Positions 1-8,097 of a stretch of 64,000 bases of DNA are shown here, piece by piece. A program made the position numbers and the translations under genes. The DNA is from Sphingopyxis sp. YR583 (GTDB taxonomy: Bacteria > Pseudomonadota > Alphaproteobacteria > Sphingomonadales > Sphingomonadaceae). The stretch's first letter is position 1. Each line of letters begins with the position of its first letter. Location: assembly GCF_900108295.1 (NCBI RefSeq), contig NZ_FNWK01000001.1, positions 1,054,001 through 1,118,000 on the forward strand, written 5' to 3'. Under the pieces are notes generated by a model. It saw only the letters and a list, made by a program, of their open reading frames with translations. It searched no databases and was not told the origin of the DNA.

Positions 1-235
1 TTTCGCAATCCGAATTTGGAGCGTTCGCTAGCGCGCACGTCCACCTTCTAGGCAGCCATCAGCCGCCCCGCGGCGCGCGTAAAACAGCTCCCCCATAACT
101 CAGCCCATGATCACCGCGGTTCGGGCACCGCCCACTTTCCGACGCCTTACGTCCGAAACTCTAAACGGTTCCAGACGGCCAGCTTGCAAACTGGTTTCCT
201 TAATACCGTACGAATGCGAGCTATTTTAGCGACGC

Positions 236-1678
236 CTATGGTCTTGAAAGCAAGCGGTGCACATTGCGAGACGTCACAATACCTTGTTCGATCGCGCCGT
301 CGATTGCACTCCGCCAAGCGCTGGCCCAGTCGCCGCTTGCAAAGAACACACGGCCGTGAGGAGCTTGCAGATCGCGGAGCGCGTTTGAAATTTGCCCCGG
401 CCTTGAGATGCACCAGGCGCCTTTGGAATAGGGATCGTTGTTCCAGTCATGCGCCTTGACCGCGACGACCTTCGCATCGGGAAGAAACTGTCGCACCGCC
501 TTCTCGACTGCCTCCCTATCCATGACCTGGATTGGATTGTCGCCGGATCCAAAAGCGATAAGGTGCGTATGCCCATTTGCAGCGCCGTCCCAAAAGATGT
601 GGTTGATCGGGCTCGGCCCGGTACCGGGTGCCCAAGCGGTGAAGATCGGACGCTCGCCCTCGATCAGGATATGGATCTTGTTCGCTTTGCCGGCATGGCC
701 TTCCATCGAGACCTTGAGCTTTTCCCTGGGGAGCGGCGGGCTGAATTTAACATCTTTGAGCGCATTCAACGGAACGGTCGAGATCGCCGCTTTCGCAGAG
801 TAGACCTCACCGTCGGCGCCGATAACGCGGACGCCGCTCGCGGTCGTTTCGATTACCGCAACCCGATTGTCGAGCTTGATCGTCGCACCGCAGTCCTTCT
901 CGAGCGCCGTATAGAGTGACCGCATCCCGCCCTTGATCTTGAAACGGCTGACGACGTCGGATTCGAGTTCGAGACTATAGCCGCTCAGCGCGACCAAGCG
1001 CACGATGTCGACCCAGGACACGTTTTTTGAAGCGCCGCCGCTGTTGGCGGTGAACATCGTTGCCGCCAGTATGCGGCTTTCGGGCGTATGCTGCGTCGCC
1101 GCGATCTTGTCGGCCACCGAGATAGTGTCCGCCTCGACCCAGCGACGGTCGACGAAAGGTTCAGCCGGGCGTGGCATGATCTCGCGCGCATCGGCGAACA
1201 TCGCCTGGATCGGTCCATAAAATTCCGCGCCGCGTTCCGACATTTTGGCTTGGTGGCGCCGGCCCTCTTCGTCGAGATAGATAACATCGTCCGCGAAATT
1301 GCCCGGCGACTCTTCGATCTCGACCCCGTAGCGGCTGATCTCCGCCCAGACATGCGGCTGGAACCAGTGAACCCAGGTCCCGCCCAGGTCGTGCGGCTTA
1401 CCATTGAATTCAGCCGTATATGTTCGACCGCCTACCCGGTCCCTCGCCTCGAGAACCAGGGTCTTGTAGCCATGCTGTTTGAGCTCGCGCGCTGCGGTCA
1501 GCCCCGCAAAACCGGCACCGACCACGATCGCATCATATTCGTCCGTTCGGCCAGCAGCCGTCGTCCCGCCACCGGGCGCGCCGCGTGCCATCGGCGACGC
1601 CAGAGCGCCGGCAACGGCAGCTCCGGCGAGGACAGCTCGGCGCGACGGCAAAGGAGCCTCGGTTTCAGGGTTCTTCAT
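236..1678 (-). CDS. Tat-exported flavin monoamine oxidase
   Basis: FAD-dependent amine oxidase of the monoamine oxidase family, 480 residues, expected to oxidise a primary amine to an aldehyde with release of ammonia and H2O2. Residues 12-30 form a twin-arginine signal (SRRAVLAGAAVAG), so it should act in the periplasm. The Rossmann motif VVGAGFAGL is at 52-60, followed by the RVGGRT and LGGTWVHW motifs of the family; the C-terminal FFASGDWAS...GAIEQG segment closes the FAD site. A Cys in GAWCISRPG lies close to where animal MAO carries its covalent-FAD cysteine, but the alignment there is uncertain. It diverges from a TonB-dependent receptor gene and lies near an aromatic-amine dehydrogenase operon, suggesting a related amine substrate. 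The exact substrate cannot be read from sequence. Confidence 0.88.
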   Translation of the reverse strand: MKNPETEAPLPSRRAVLAGAAVAGALASPMARGAPGGGTTAAGRTDEYDAIVVGAGFAGLTAARELKQHGYKTLVLEARDRVGGRTYTAEFNGKPHDLGGTWVHWFQPHVWAEISRYGVEIEESPGNFADDVIYLDEEGRRHQAKMSERGAEFYGPIQAMFADAREIMPRPAEPFVDRRWVEADTISVADKIAATQHTPESRILAATMFTANSGGASKNVSWVDIVRLVALSGYSLELESDVVSRFKIKGGMRSLYTALEKDCGATIKLDNRVAVIETTASGVRVIGADGEVYSAKAAISTVPLNALKDVKFSPPLPREKLKVSMEGHAGKANKIHILIEGERPIFTAWAPGTGPSPINHIFWDGAANGHTHLIAFGSGDNPIQVMDREAVEKAVRQFLPDAKVVAVKAHDWNNDPYSKGAWCISRPGQISNALRDLQAPHGRVFFASGDWASAWRSAIDGAIEQGIVTSRNVHRLLSRP

Positions 1679-1728
1679 CGAAATCTCTCCTCAGCTGACG
1701 AAGCAAGTGGGCCTATCCAAACACAATC

Positions 1729-1744
1729 TTTGTCATCTGTCAAA
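1729..1744 (-). promoter_or_regulatory. -35/operator box upstream of the amine oxidase gene
   Basis: Read on the minus strand this is TTTGACAGATGACAAA, a candidate -35 (TTGACA) followed 17 bases later by a weak TTGGAT -10, about 50-65 bases upstream of the amine oxidase start. The core TTGACAGATG-A/T-CAAA recurs with one difference at 6507-6520 upstream of the cupin gene. Shared use by two minus-strand genes of the same locus suggests a common TetR operator; this is inferred from sequence only. Confidence 0.4.
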
Positions 1745-1881
1745 CTTTCAAATCCGGCTTGCGGATACCAGGCATGCGAGTCGCGAATGGAGCATTCCGC
1801 GAGCGCGGGGTTGCAAAAAAGGCATCGCGCGAAGCCAGGATGCACGGGATTCCAGCAATATAGCCACGTATTTTTGACGAT

Positions 1882-1909
1882 TGACCAATTTTGGTCATAC
1901 GCATAGTAT
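1882..1909 (+). promoter_or_regulatory. Promoter with palindromic operator, TonB receptor gene
   Basis: A perfect 16-bp dyad TGACCAA-TT-TTGGTCA (1882-1897) overlaps a -35 box TTGACC (1881-1886). A -10 box TAGTAT (1904-1909) follows at the ideal 17-bp spacing. The receptor ATG is about 75 bases downstream. An almost identical arrangement stands before the amine dehydrogenase operon at 8022-8050. The placement over the -35/spacer is typical of repression by a TetR dimer; the two nearby TetR proteins are the candidates. Confidence 0.6.
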
Positions 1910-1984
1910 TGGTGAGCGAACTGGGTGTCGGCAGGCGTCACGGGCGATCCGGCATCCGATGTTTCAAATCAAAGGGGATGTGGG

Positions 1985-4288
1985 ATGAGAATGAAGCCAT
2001 GGATGCTCGCGGGCTCCGCCTGCCTGTCAGCGGTGGGAATGCCGGCCTTTGCACAGGTTGCGGAAAGCGCAACGAGCGCACGGACAGACGAAGGCGAAAT
2101 CGTCGTGACAGCGCAGCGCCGCGAGGAAGGTCTTGAAGACGTCCCGATCGCTATCACCGTCCTTAGCGGCGATACAATCGAGAGCTTCCGGTTCCAGGAC
2201 GCCACCCAGATCGTTCAACAAATCCCCAATATGAGCGCCACCAACACGCTCGGTGCCAGCGCGCCGCTCTTCTCGGTAAGAGGCATGAGCAACGCCGACT
2301 TCAACCCCTCGTCGAACACGCCTGTCCCAATTTACGCCGACGACATCCTAATCAACAACGTCACGGGCCAGGGTTTCGCGCTCTTCGACTTGCAACGGGT
2401 CGAGGCGCTGAAAGGCCCGCAAGGCACATTGTTCGGCTATAACTCGTCGGCAGGCGCCATCCAGTTCATCTCGCGCCGCCCGACGAGCACGCTCGAGGGT
2501 TCGGGGTCAGCCTCGTTTGCGGGCCATGGCGAGCGCACCCTCAATCTCGCGGTCGGAGGACCGATCGCCGGCGACAGCGTCAGGGGACGCCTCGCCTTCT
2601 TCGGACGGCGGGACGATGGCGACTTCGTCAACATCAACGATGGCGAGCGTATCGGGAAAGACAATCGGTGGTCGGTCCGCGGGTTGCTCGACATCGACCT
2701 CGCTTCCAACGCCAGCGTCCTCCTCAAAGCGCAATATGGCAAATATGATGGCGCCCCGTCGATCCGGCCGACCGAGCAAGCCGTCAACAACTTCACCGGC
2801 GAAATTCTAGGGAATAAGCGCGAGATCCGTCAGGAACTCGGCCAGTATGAGAATGTCGAATATGGCGAGCTTTCCTCGCGTGCCAATATCGATCTCGGAC
2901 CTGTCGGCCTCGACCTGATCACCGGCTATCTCGACATCAAGTCGGGGCTCTCCACCAATTTCTTCGATGGAACGCAAATCGGCTTGCTCGATCTTGGCTA
3001 TGGAGCCGGGCCCGTGCAGACCGCGCTTTACGGCGTCCAGGGCGGCACTGCGCACAGCAAGCAATTTTCACAGGAAGTGCGGATCACGTCGCAGACCGAC
3101 GGTCCGCTCTCCTTCATCATCGGCGCCTATTATCTGAAAGAAAAGCTCGACGGCAGCATCTGGTTCTACGCCGGCGACGATTCGGGCGCGTTCGGCTATT
3201 TCGGCACCGATCCGGCCGCCTTTCTCACCTACAGCATCTATAAGCAGAATCTTTCGTCTGCCGCACTTTTTTCGCAATGGGATTACAAGTTCAACGACAA
3301 GCTGAAGCTGACCATTGGCGGGCGCGTCTCCTGGGACAAGCGCTCCCTCGACCTCAGTTTTGCAAATTATGATGGTGCGACGACCTTCGTCAATCCCGCC
3401 GCCATCGATCCGCTCCATCCGAAATTCTCGGACGTCACCGACCTGTCGGGCCTCGAGCGTTCGCAGCAAAAGCGCGACTGGACGAACTGGAGCGGACGGC
3501 TCGCACTCGACTATCAACCGTCGCCAGACACCTTGCTTTATGCAAGCCTGTCGCGCGGGGTAAAGAGTGGCGCCTTCAATACCGCGGCGCTCGTGGACAT
3601 CTCGGAGGCCAATTCGATCGGGCCCGAGACCGTTCTCGCTTACGAAACTGGCGTCAAGCTGACGCTCGCCGACCGGCGTATCCAGACGAACTTCGCGGCC
3701 TTCTACTATGATGTCGACAATTATCATCAGAAGGTCGTCGATCAGTTCGCGCGCGAGTTCCTCAGCAGCGCGGACAAGGTGGAGTTCTACGGGTTCGAGC
3801 TCGAGGCCACTGCACGTCCGATCGACATCATGACCGCAAAGCTCGGTGCCGGCTGGCAGAAAGGCAAGTATAAACGCTTCATCGAGCCGACGGGTACGGG
3901 GCCGATCGACCGGTCAGGCAACATCGTACCGGGTACCGGTAGCTGGACCGTCAACGGCCTCGTCAAACTCGATCTGCCGATCGGAACGAAGGCGCTGATC
4001 TCGCCGCAGGCCGACTTCAACTATGTCCAGGGCAACTATTACTGGACCGGAAACGGGGTGAAGGCGCCGCAGCTCACGCCGGACAGCAAGACGGACGACT
4101 TCTTCAACCTCAATCTCCGCCTGACGTTGCAGGACGCCGACGAGCGCTACGGAATCACCTTCTTCGTCCAGAATGTGCTCGACCAGTTTCGCGTGGTGCG
4201 GCGCAACCCGGTCTCGTTCCTCGACAACACGCTCAGCGGTTATTCACCGCCGCGAACCTTCGGGGTGAGCATCAACGGACGCTTCTAG
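1985..4288 (+). CDS. TonB-dependent outer-membrane receptor
   Basis: TonB-dependent receptor of the sphingomonad catabolic type, 767 residues from the chosen ATG at 1985. An earlier in-frame ATG at 1925 would put 20 residues before the signal peptide. The 1985 start has an AAGGGGAT ribosome site and gives a clean signal peptide (about residues 1-24, ending AFAQ). A TonB-box-like EIVVTAQRR leads into the plug domain, with VRGMS and the VEALKGPQGTLFGYNSSAGAIQF signature in its second half; the rest is a 22-strand barrel ending in Phe (INGRF), the outer-membrane assembly signal. It probably imports an amine or amine-containing compound because it diverges from an amine oxidase and shares its operator with the amine dehydrogenase operon. 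The ligand is unknown. Confidence 0.92.
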   Translation: MRMKPWMLAGSACLSAVGMPAFAQVAESATSARTDEGEIVVTAQRREEGLEDVPIAITVLSGDTIESFRFQDATQIVQQIPNMSATNTLGASAPLFSVRGMSNADFNPSSNTPVPIYADDILINNVTGQGFALFDLQRVEALKGPQGTLFGYNSSAGAIQFISRRPTSTLEGSGSASFAGHGERTLNLAVGGPIAGDSVRGRLAFFGRRDDGDFVNINDGERIGKDNRWSVRGLLDIDLASNASVLLKAQYGKYDGAPSIRPTEQAVNNFTGEILGNKREIRQELGQYENVEYGELSSRANIDLGPVGLDLITGYLDIKSGLSTNFFDGTQIGLLDLGYGAGPVQTALYGVQGGTAHSKQFSQEVRITSQTDGPLSFIIGAYYLKEKLDGSIWFYAGDDSGAFGYFGTDPAAFLTYSIYKQNLSSAALFSQWDYKFNDKLKLTIGGRVSWDKRSLDLSFANYDGATTFVNPAAIDPLHPKFSDVTDLSGLERSQQKRDWTNWSGRLALDYQPSPDTLLYASLSRGVKSGAFNTAALVDISEANSIGPETVLAYETGVKLTLADRRIQTNFAAFYYDVDNYHQKVVDQFAREFLSSADKVEFYGFELEATARPIDIMTAKLGAGWQKGKYKRFIEPTGTGPIDRSGNIVPGTGSWTVNGLVKLDLPIGTKALISPQADFNYVQGNYYWTGNGVKAPQLTPDSKTDDFFNLNLRLTLQDADERYGITFFVQNVLDQFRVVRRNPVSFLDNTLSGYSPPRTFGVSINGRF

Positions 4289-4353
4289 AAGAGGAATTCG
4301 AATGCCGGGGCGGCCAGTTCCCTTCCGTCCCGGCCGACACTCTCCTCCGACTG

Positions 4354-4393
4354 CCCCGGCGCTTGGCCTCGACAGCGCGCGCCGGGGATTTTC
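4354..4393 (+). terminator. Intrinsic terminator after the TonB receptor gene
   Basis: A perfect 9-bp stem CCCCGGCGC / GCGCCGGGG with a 16-base loop, followed by ATTTTCTT on the plus strand. It sits between two convergent genes, about 65 bases past the receptor stop and just before the stop of the acyl-CoA ligase on the other strand. Confidence 0.55.
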
Positions 4394-4414
4394 TTCCGCA
4401 GGGAATGGTTGTCT

Positions 4415-5983
4415 CTAGGCCGGCGCCGCGGCGTCGCGGGTGAGCAACTGCTCACGAAGCCTGGACTTCAGGATCTTGTTGGCACCGCTAAGCGGCATCG
4501 GCGCGGCGCGCGTCTCGATCGATCGAGGGCATTTATAGTGCGCGATCCGCTCGCGGCAAAAGGCGATCAGTTCCGCTTCGGTCACGGCAGCGTCTTGGCG
4601 AAGCCGGACCACGGCGTGCACCGCCTCGCCCCAGTGCGGATGCGGACGCCCGAACACCGCGCACTCGGCGACGGCAGGATGCGCCGCCAGTATATTCTCG
4701 ACTTCCTGCGAATAAATATTCTCCCCGCCCGAGATGATCATGTCCTTCAGGCGGTCAACGATGAACAGATATCCTTCGTCATCGAGGTACCCGGCGTCGC
4801 CGCTATGCATCCAGCCATCTCGCAGCGCCTCCGCAGTCGCCTCGGGACGGTCCCAGTAGCCAAGCATCACATTGGGACCGCGAACCAATATCTCGCCCGT
4901 CTCTCCCGGAGGTAGCGGCCGTCCTTCGGGGTCCGCGGCGATCACCTCACACGAAAGAACGGGACGCCCGGCCGATCGCAGCCGGCCGCTGCCGCGAGCT
5001 TCAGCAAGATGGTCGCGCCATCCGAGGATAGTCGCGACCGGCGAAAGTTCGGTCATTCCGTAGGATTGGAGAAAGCGAAGCTGCGGAAGTGCCGCCATCA
5101 TCTCGTCGAGCAAGGGTTCGGGCATCGGCGCGGACCCGTATGAGATCATGCGGAGCGAGCCCAAATCGCTGGTCGCGAGACTGGGCTCATCCAGCATCGC
5201 CCGAAACATGGTCGGAACGAATGTCGCGTGCGTGACACGCGCGCGCTCGATTTCGGCGATCACGTCGGCGGCGACGAAGCGCGGCAGAACGACATGGGTT
5301 CCGGCGGCCTGCGTCACCGAAAAAAGTCTCGCGGCGGAGGCGACGTGAAAGAGCGGCCCGTGGTGGAGATGGACCGTGTCCCGACCAAGACCCAGCTCCG
5401 GTATCGTGTTCAGACTATTCGCGATGAGGTTAGCATGGCTGAGCATGACACCCTTGGCGGCGCTCGTCGTGCCGCTCGTATAGAGGAGACAAGCAAGTGT
5501 ATCGCCGCCTTCCTCTGCCGCTGCGACGGGATCGAACTCGGCGACCAGCGTGTCGAACGACCGCAGCCCAATCGGCGCGGAGCCGTCCCCGGCGTGTATC
5601 AGGCGCGAACGGCCGCAGATCTCGGCAAAGCTGTCCGCATAGCTAAGATAGTCATCGCCAAGTATGATCGCATCGGGCCGGCTATCTGCGAGCTGCGCCT
5701 CGAGCTCGGGCTTCGATAGCCGGTGGTTGAGCGGAACGATGGCTGCTCCCGCGTGAATAACGCCGAAGAAAGCTTCGAGCGAGCGATGCGAATTGAGGGC
5801 AAGCAAGGCGACACGCGCGCCGGGGCAGACCCCCATGGAATGGAGCGCGCCCGCAAGCCGCGCGCAGCGTTCGGCGAAGGTGCACCAGCTAAAATTTTTG
5901 GCGCCGTCGATGATCGCCACGCCCTCGCCGCGCAATAACACCGCGCGCCGGAGCGCTTGGTGAATGGAGAGCTCATGACCCAT
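4415..5983 (-). CDS. AMP-forming acyl-CoA ligase
   Basis: Class I adenylate-forming enzyme, 522 residues, that activates a carboxylic acid to its CoA thioester with ATP. The phosphate-binding motif LLYTSGTTSAAKGV is near residues 168-181, SYGMTELSP near the middle, and the hinge/C-terminal part carries GEILVRGPNVMLGYW, SGDAGYLDDEGYLFIVDRLKDMI and the final GANKILKSRLR lysine region. It lies 55 bases downstream of the cupin gene on the same strand, so the two probably form an operon. The acid is not identifiable; in this setting an aryl- or alkylacetic acid made from an amine is plausible. A second ligase of the same superfamily ends the neighbouring amine dehydrogenase operon. Confidence 0.88.
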   Translation of the reverse strand: MGHELSIHQALRRAVLLRGEGVAIIDGAKNFSWCTFAERCARLAGALHSMGVCPGARVALLALNSHRSLEAFFGVIHAGAAIVPLNHRLSKPELEAQLADSRPDAIILGDDYLSYADSFAEICGRSRLIHAGDGSAPIGLRSFDTLVAEFDPVAAAEEGGDTLACLLYTSGTTSAAKGVMLSHANLIANSLNTIPELGLGRDTVHLHHGPLFHVASAARLFSVTQAAGTHVVLPRFVAADVIAEIERARVTHATFVPTMFRAMLDEPSLATSDLGSLRMISYGSAPMPEPLLDEMMAALPQLRFLQSYGMTELSPVATILGWRDHLAEARGSGRLRSAGRPVLSCEVIAADPEGRPLPPGETGEILVRGPNVMLGYWDRPEATAEALRDGWMHSGDAGYLDDEGYLFIVDRLKDMIISGGENIYSQEVENILAAHPAVAECAVFGRPHPHWGEAVHAVVRLRQDAAVTEAELIAFCRERIAHYKCPRSIETRAAPMPLSGANKILKSRLREQLLTRDAAAPA

Positions 5984-6038
5984 TCAATCCTCCCCGACTT
6001 CTGCCCCTACAGCGCCGACGGCACGCTTTGCTCGCCCC

Positions 6039-6440
6039 TCAGCGCCGCAGTGCCGGCGACATCGCAAAGAGCTTGCGAAACTCGCCGCTGATGCTGGCAT
6101 TACCCGAAAATCCCCGCGGCAACAGGAAAGACTCTCCCGCACTGAATTTGAGCGCGCCCTCTCCCTTGTCGGCAAATTCTATCGTGCCGGAGAGGATGTA
6201 CCAGAGTTCGTCGCTAGGATAGTCAGTCAGCGTGACTGTACCTGGTGTGCCCTGCCAGATGCCGACGGTCATCGCGCCATCCTCGCTTGTGTGAACGCTG
6301 TGCACGCCGCCGCGCACAAAGGGTTCACCCGGGCCAGCAACCTTCGCTTCGCAGGCAATCGGTGCGGCAAGATCGATAGGTCTGACCTTCAGCGTCCCGT
6401 CCTCGGCGCTTCCCCCTGCTTCGCTTGATTTATCCGACAT
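6039..6440 (-). CDS. Small cupin-domain protein
   Basis: Single-domain cupin of 133 residues, close in type to the Cupin_3/DUF861 group. The motif VTLTDYPSDELWYILSGTIEFAD and the later GESFLLPRGFSG form the two conserved cupin motifs of a small beta-barrel. The start at 6440 is preferred over a longer frame to 6494 because GAGAGGAG lies eight bases upstream of it. No signal peptide. Many such cupins are small-molecule-binding or metal-dependent enzymes of unknown substrate. It precedes the acyl-CoA ligase, and its promoter region contains a 14-bp palindrome shared with the divergent TetR gene. Confidence 0.75.
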   Translation of the reverse strand: MSDKSSEAGGSAEDGTLKVRPIDLAAPIACEAKVAGPGEPFVRGGVHSVHTSEDGAMTVGIWQGTPGTVTLTDYPSDELWYILSGTIEFADKGEGALKFSAGESFLLPRGFSGNASISGEFRKLFAMSPALRR

Positions 6441-6506
6441 GGATTGGCTCCTCTCGCGCTCTGCCACGGGGGCTATCCCCGGCGACGAAGCCATCTCGAA
6501 ATATTT

Positions 6507-6520
6507 TTGACATCTGTCAA
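6507..6520. promoter_or_regulatory. Palindromic operator between cupin and TetR genes
   Basis: Perfect inverted repeat TTGACA-TC-TGTCAA about 65 bases upstream of the cupin start and 95 bases upstream of the divergent TetR start. On the minus strand it reads TTGACAGATGTCAAA, differing by one base from the box before the amine oxidase gene at 1729-1744. It probably serves autoregulation by the adjacent TetR protein and control of both minus-strand transcripts; no binding evidence exists here. Confidence 0.5.
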
Positions 6521-6617
6521 GTTTTGATCCGGCTGCGCGCGGTTGTGAGGCACGGCCGCCAGTTCGCGTGACTTCGCCTCATCTGCCGCATAAGACCTTG
6601 GGCGGCTGTTCGCGTTG

Positions 6618-7307
6618 ATGCAGGAAGGTTCAAAATTGCCTGATCTCGATTTCTCGATCCTGAGGTTTGTTCCTCGCGAACGTGGCTATGCGAGGGGCCA
6701 AGAAGGGTTCGAGCTGATCCTCAAGACTGCGCTGTCGGTGCTCGTCGAGCATGGCTATAAGGATATGACGCTGCGCCGGATCGCCAAGGAATGCGGCATG
6801 AAGGCCGGCAACATCAGCTATTATTTTAAGTCGAAGGACGATCTCGTCCGCGCGCTCCTTCAAGCAATCTCGCGCAGCTATGAGGACGCCATCAGCAGCG
6901 CGACCGTGCAGGCCGGCAGCGACCCCGAGCAAAGATTTATCGATCTCGTGACCTTCATCCTGCGCGACGGGACGACGCGGCAGACCAGCTACATTTTCCC
7001 GGAACTTTGGTCACTGGCGAACCATGACCCGTTCGCGAAGCAGTGTATCGACGAACTCTATCTTCGCGAGCATGAGCGTTTCATATTGATCATCGGCGAG
7101 CTCAATCCCACCCTCGAGGCAGAAGATCGGACGATATTGGCCGCGCTCATCCTGTCCTCCGTCGAAGGCATTGCCGTCTTCGCGGGCTATGGCAAACTCT
7201 GGCAGGACCGGATGCCGCAGTTGCAAGATGCGGCGTGCCGGGGCTTTCTGGATCTTATCAAGTCGGCAAAACCGGGAGACTGCGGCAAGATGCCTAGCTC
7301 GTCATGA
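6618..7307 (+). CDS. TetR family transcriptional regulator
   Basis: TetR repressor of about 229 residues. The N-terminal helix-turn-helix spans roughly residues 25-75 (ILKTALSVLVEHGYKDMTLRRIAKECGMKAGNISYYFKSKDDLV), and the C-terminal ligand domain contains the YIFPELWSLANHDPFAKQ segment. A TTG codon directly precedes the ATG at 6618; the ATG was chosen. It is clearly paralogous to the next TetR gene, which it meets tail to tail with a 14-bp overlap of coding ends. It diverges from the cupin gene across a perfect palindrome. Likely ligand is an amine or acid of the local pathway, by inference from context. Confidence 0.88.
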   Translation: MQEGSKLPDLDFSILRFVPRERGYARGQEGFELILKTALSVLVEHGYKDMTLRRIAKECGMKAGNISYYFKSKDDLVRALLQAISRSYEDAISSATVQAGSDPEQRFIDLVTFILRDGTTRQTSYIFPELWSLANHDPFAKQCIDELYLREHERFILIIGELNPTLEAEDRTILAALILSSVEGIAVFAGYGKLWQDRMPQLQDAACRGFLDLIKSAKPGDCGKMPSSS

Positions 7308-7953
7308 GATCTTCAGTACGCAAAGTCCTCGCCAGTTCAACAAAGGATTTTCTCGCCAAGAGCTGAATGAGCGGCATCTTGGCGACCCAGGGCTTCTCGT
7401 ATCCGGCGAACAGGGTCATTCCCTCCATCGATGCCGACATGAAGAGCGCAAGGATTTCCCGCGCCTCGGCGGAGAGACCCGGGTTGATCTCCGCGACGAG
7501 CTCGTTGAGCGAGACGCGAGCGCGCTCATAAAGCTCGTTCATCCTCTCGGTGACGAAGCTGTCGTGGTTCGACATCGCCCATAGCTCGGGGAAGAAACGC
7601 GTTGTCTTCTTCGTGGTGATGTCGTCGAGTATGAGTGCGACGAGATTCTCGAGCCGGGCTTCGGCGCTTGCACCCGGCTCGTGGATGATTTCATCGAAGG
7701 CCTCCTCGTAGCTGCTGATCACTGCGTTCAGCAGCTCGCGAATCAGCTCTTCCTTCGATTTGAAATAATAGTTGAGGCTACCGACGTTCATCCCCGACTC
7801 GGTGGCGATCCGGCGCAACGTCAACGCTGACGCACCATGGTCGACAAGAAGCGAAAGCGCCGAACGCAAGATCTGCTCGAAGCCATCCTGACCGCGCGCG
7901 TAGCCGCCGATCCGCGGCGTAATCTTCAGGTCCGGAACGATAAAATTGGACAA
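7294..7953 (-). CDS. TetR family transcriptional regulator
   Basis: TetR repressor of 219 residues with the same architecture as its neighbour: a leading GGYARGQDGFEQILRSALSLLV, an HTH with TLRRIATESGMNVGSLNYYFKSKEELI, then a ligand domain with TRFFPELWAMSNHDSFV. Identity to the convergent paralogue is obvious by eye over the whole length, so the pair arose by duplication. It diverges from the amine dehydrogenase operon over a 144-base gap that contains the TGACTAA-CT-TTAGTCA palindrome, making it the best candidate repressor of that operon and of the receptor gene at 1985. Confidence 0.88.
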   Translation of the reverse strand: MSNFIVPDLKITPRIGGYARGQDGFEQILRSALSLLVDHGASALTLRRIATESGMNVGSLNYYFKSKEELIRELLNAVISSYEEAFDEIIHEPGASAEARLENLVALILDDITTKKTTRFFPELWAMSNHDSFVTERMNELYERARVSLNELVAEINPGLSAEAREILALFMSASMEGMTLFAGYEKPWVAKMPLIQLLARKSFVELARTLRTEDLMTS

Positions 7954-8021
7954 TTTCGAATGGCCTCCTGCTCCCGCCTAGCCAACTCAGTCCAATCGGA
8001 CAAGCGCCCGACTTTACGCAC

Positions 8022-8050
8022 TTGACTAACTTTAGTCATCTGCATAATTT
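8022..8050 (+). promoter_or_regulatory. Promoter/operator of the amine dehydrogenase operon
   Basis: Perfect 16-bp dyad TGACTAA-CT-TTAGTCA (8023-8038) overlapping a TTGACT -35 box (8022-8027), with TAATTT (8045-8050) at 17-bp spacing as -10. About 48 bases then lead to the first start codon. Nearly base for base the same as the region at 1881-1909 (shared consensus TTGACYAAYTTTRGTCAT plus GCATA), so both promoters should answer to the same TetR protein. Confidence 0.6.
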
Positions 8051-8097
8051 TTAACACCAGAGGCCGGAAGCCGGCAACGGGTCAAAGGGAGATCGGG

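Noticed and set aside
1..235. Short frames at the left edge
   Set aside because: No ribosome site, family motif or consistent coding character; likely intergenic.
236..1678. Covalent FAD in the amine oxidase through the Cys in GAWCISRPG
   Set aside because: The spacing to neighbouring motifs does not match animal MAO closely enough to claim the flavin linkage.
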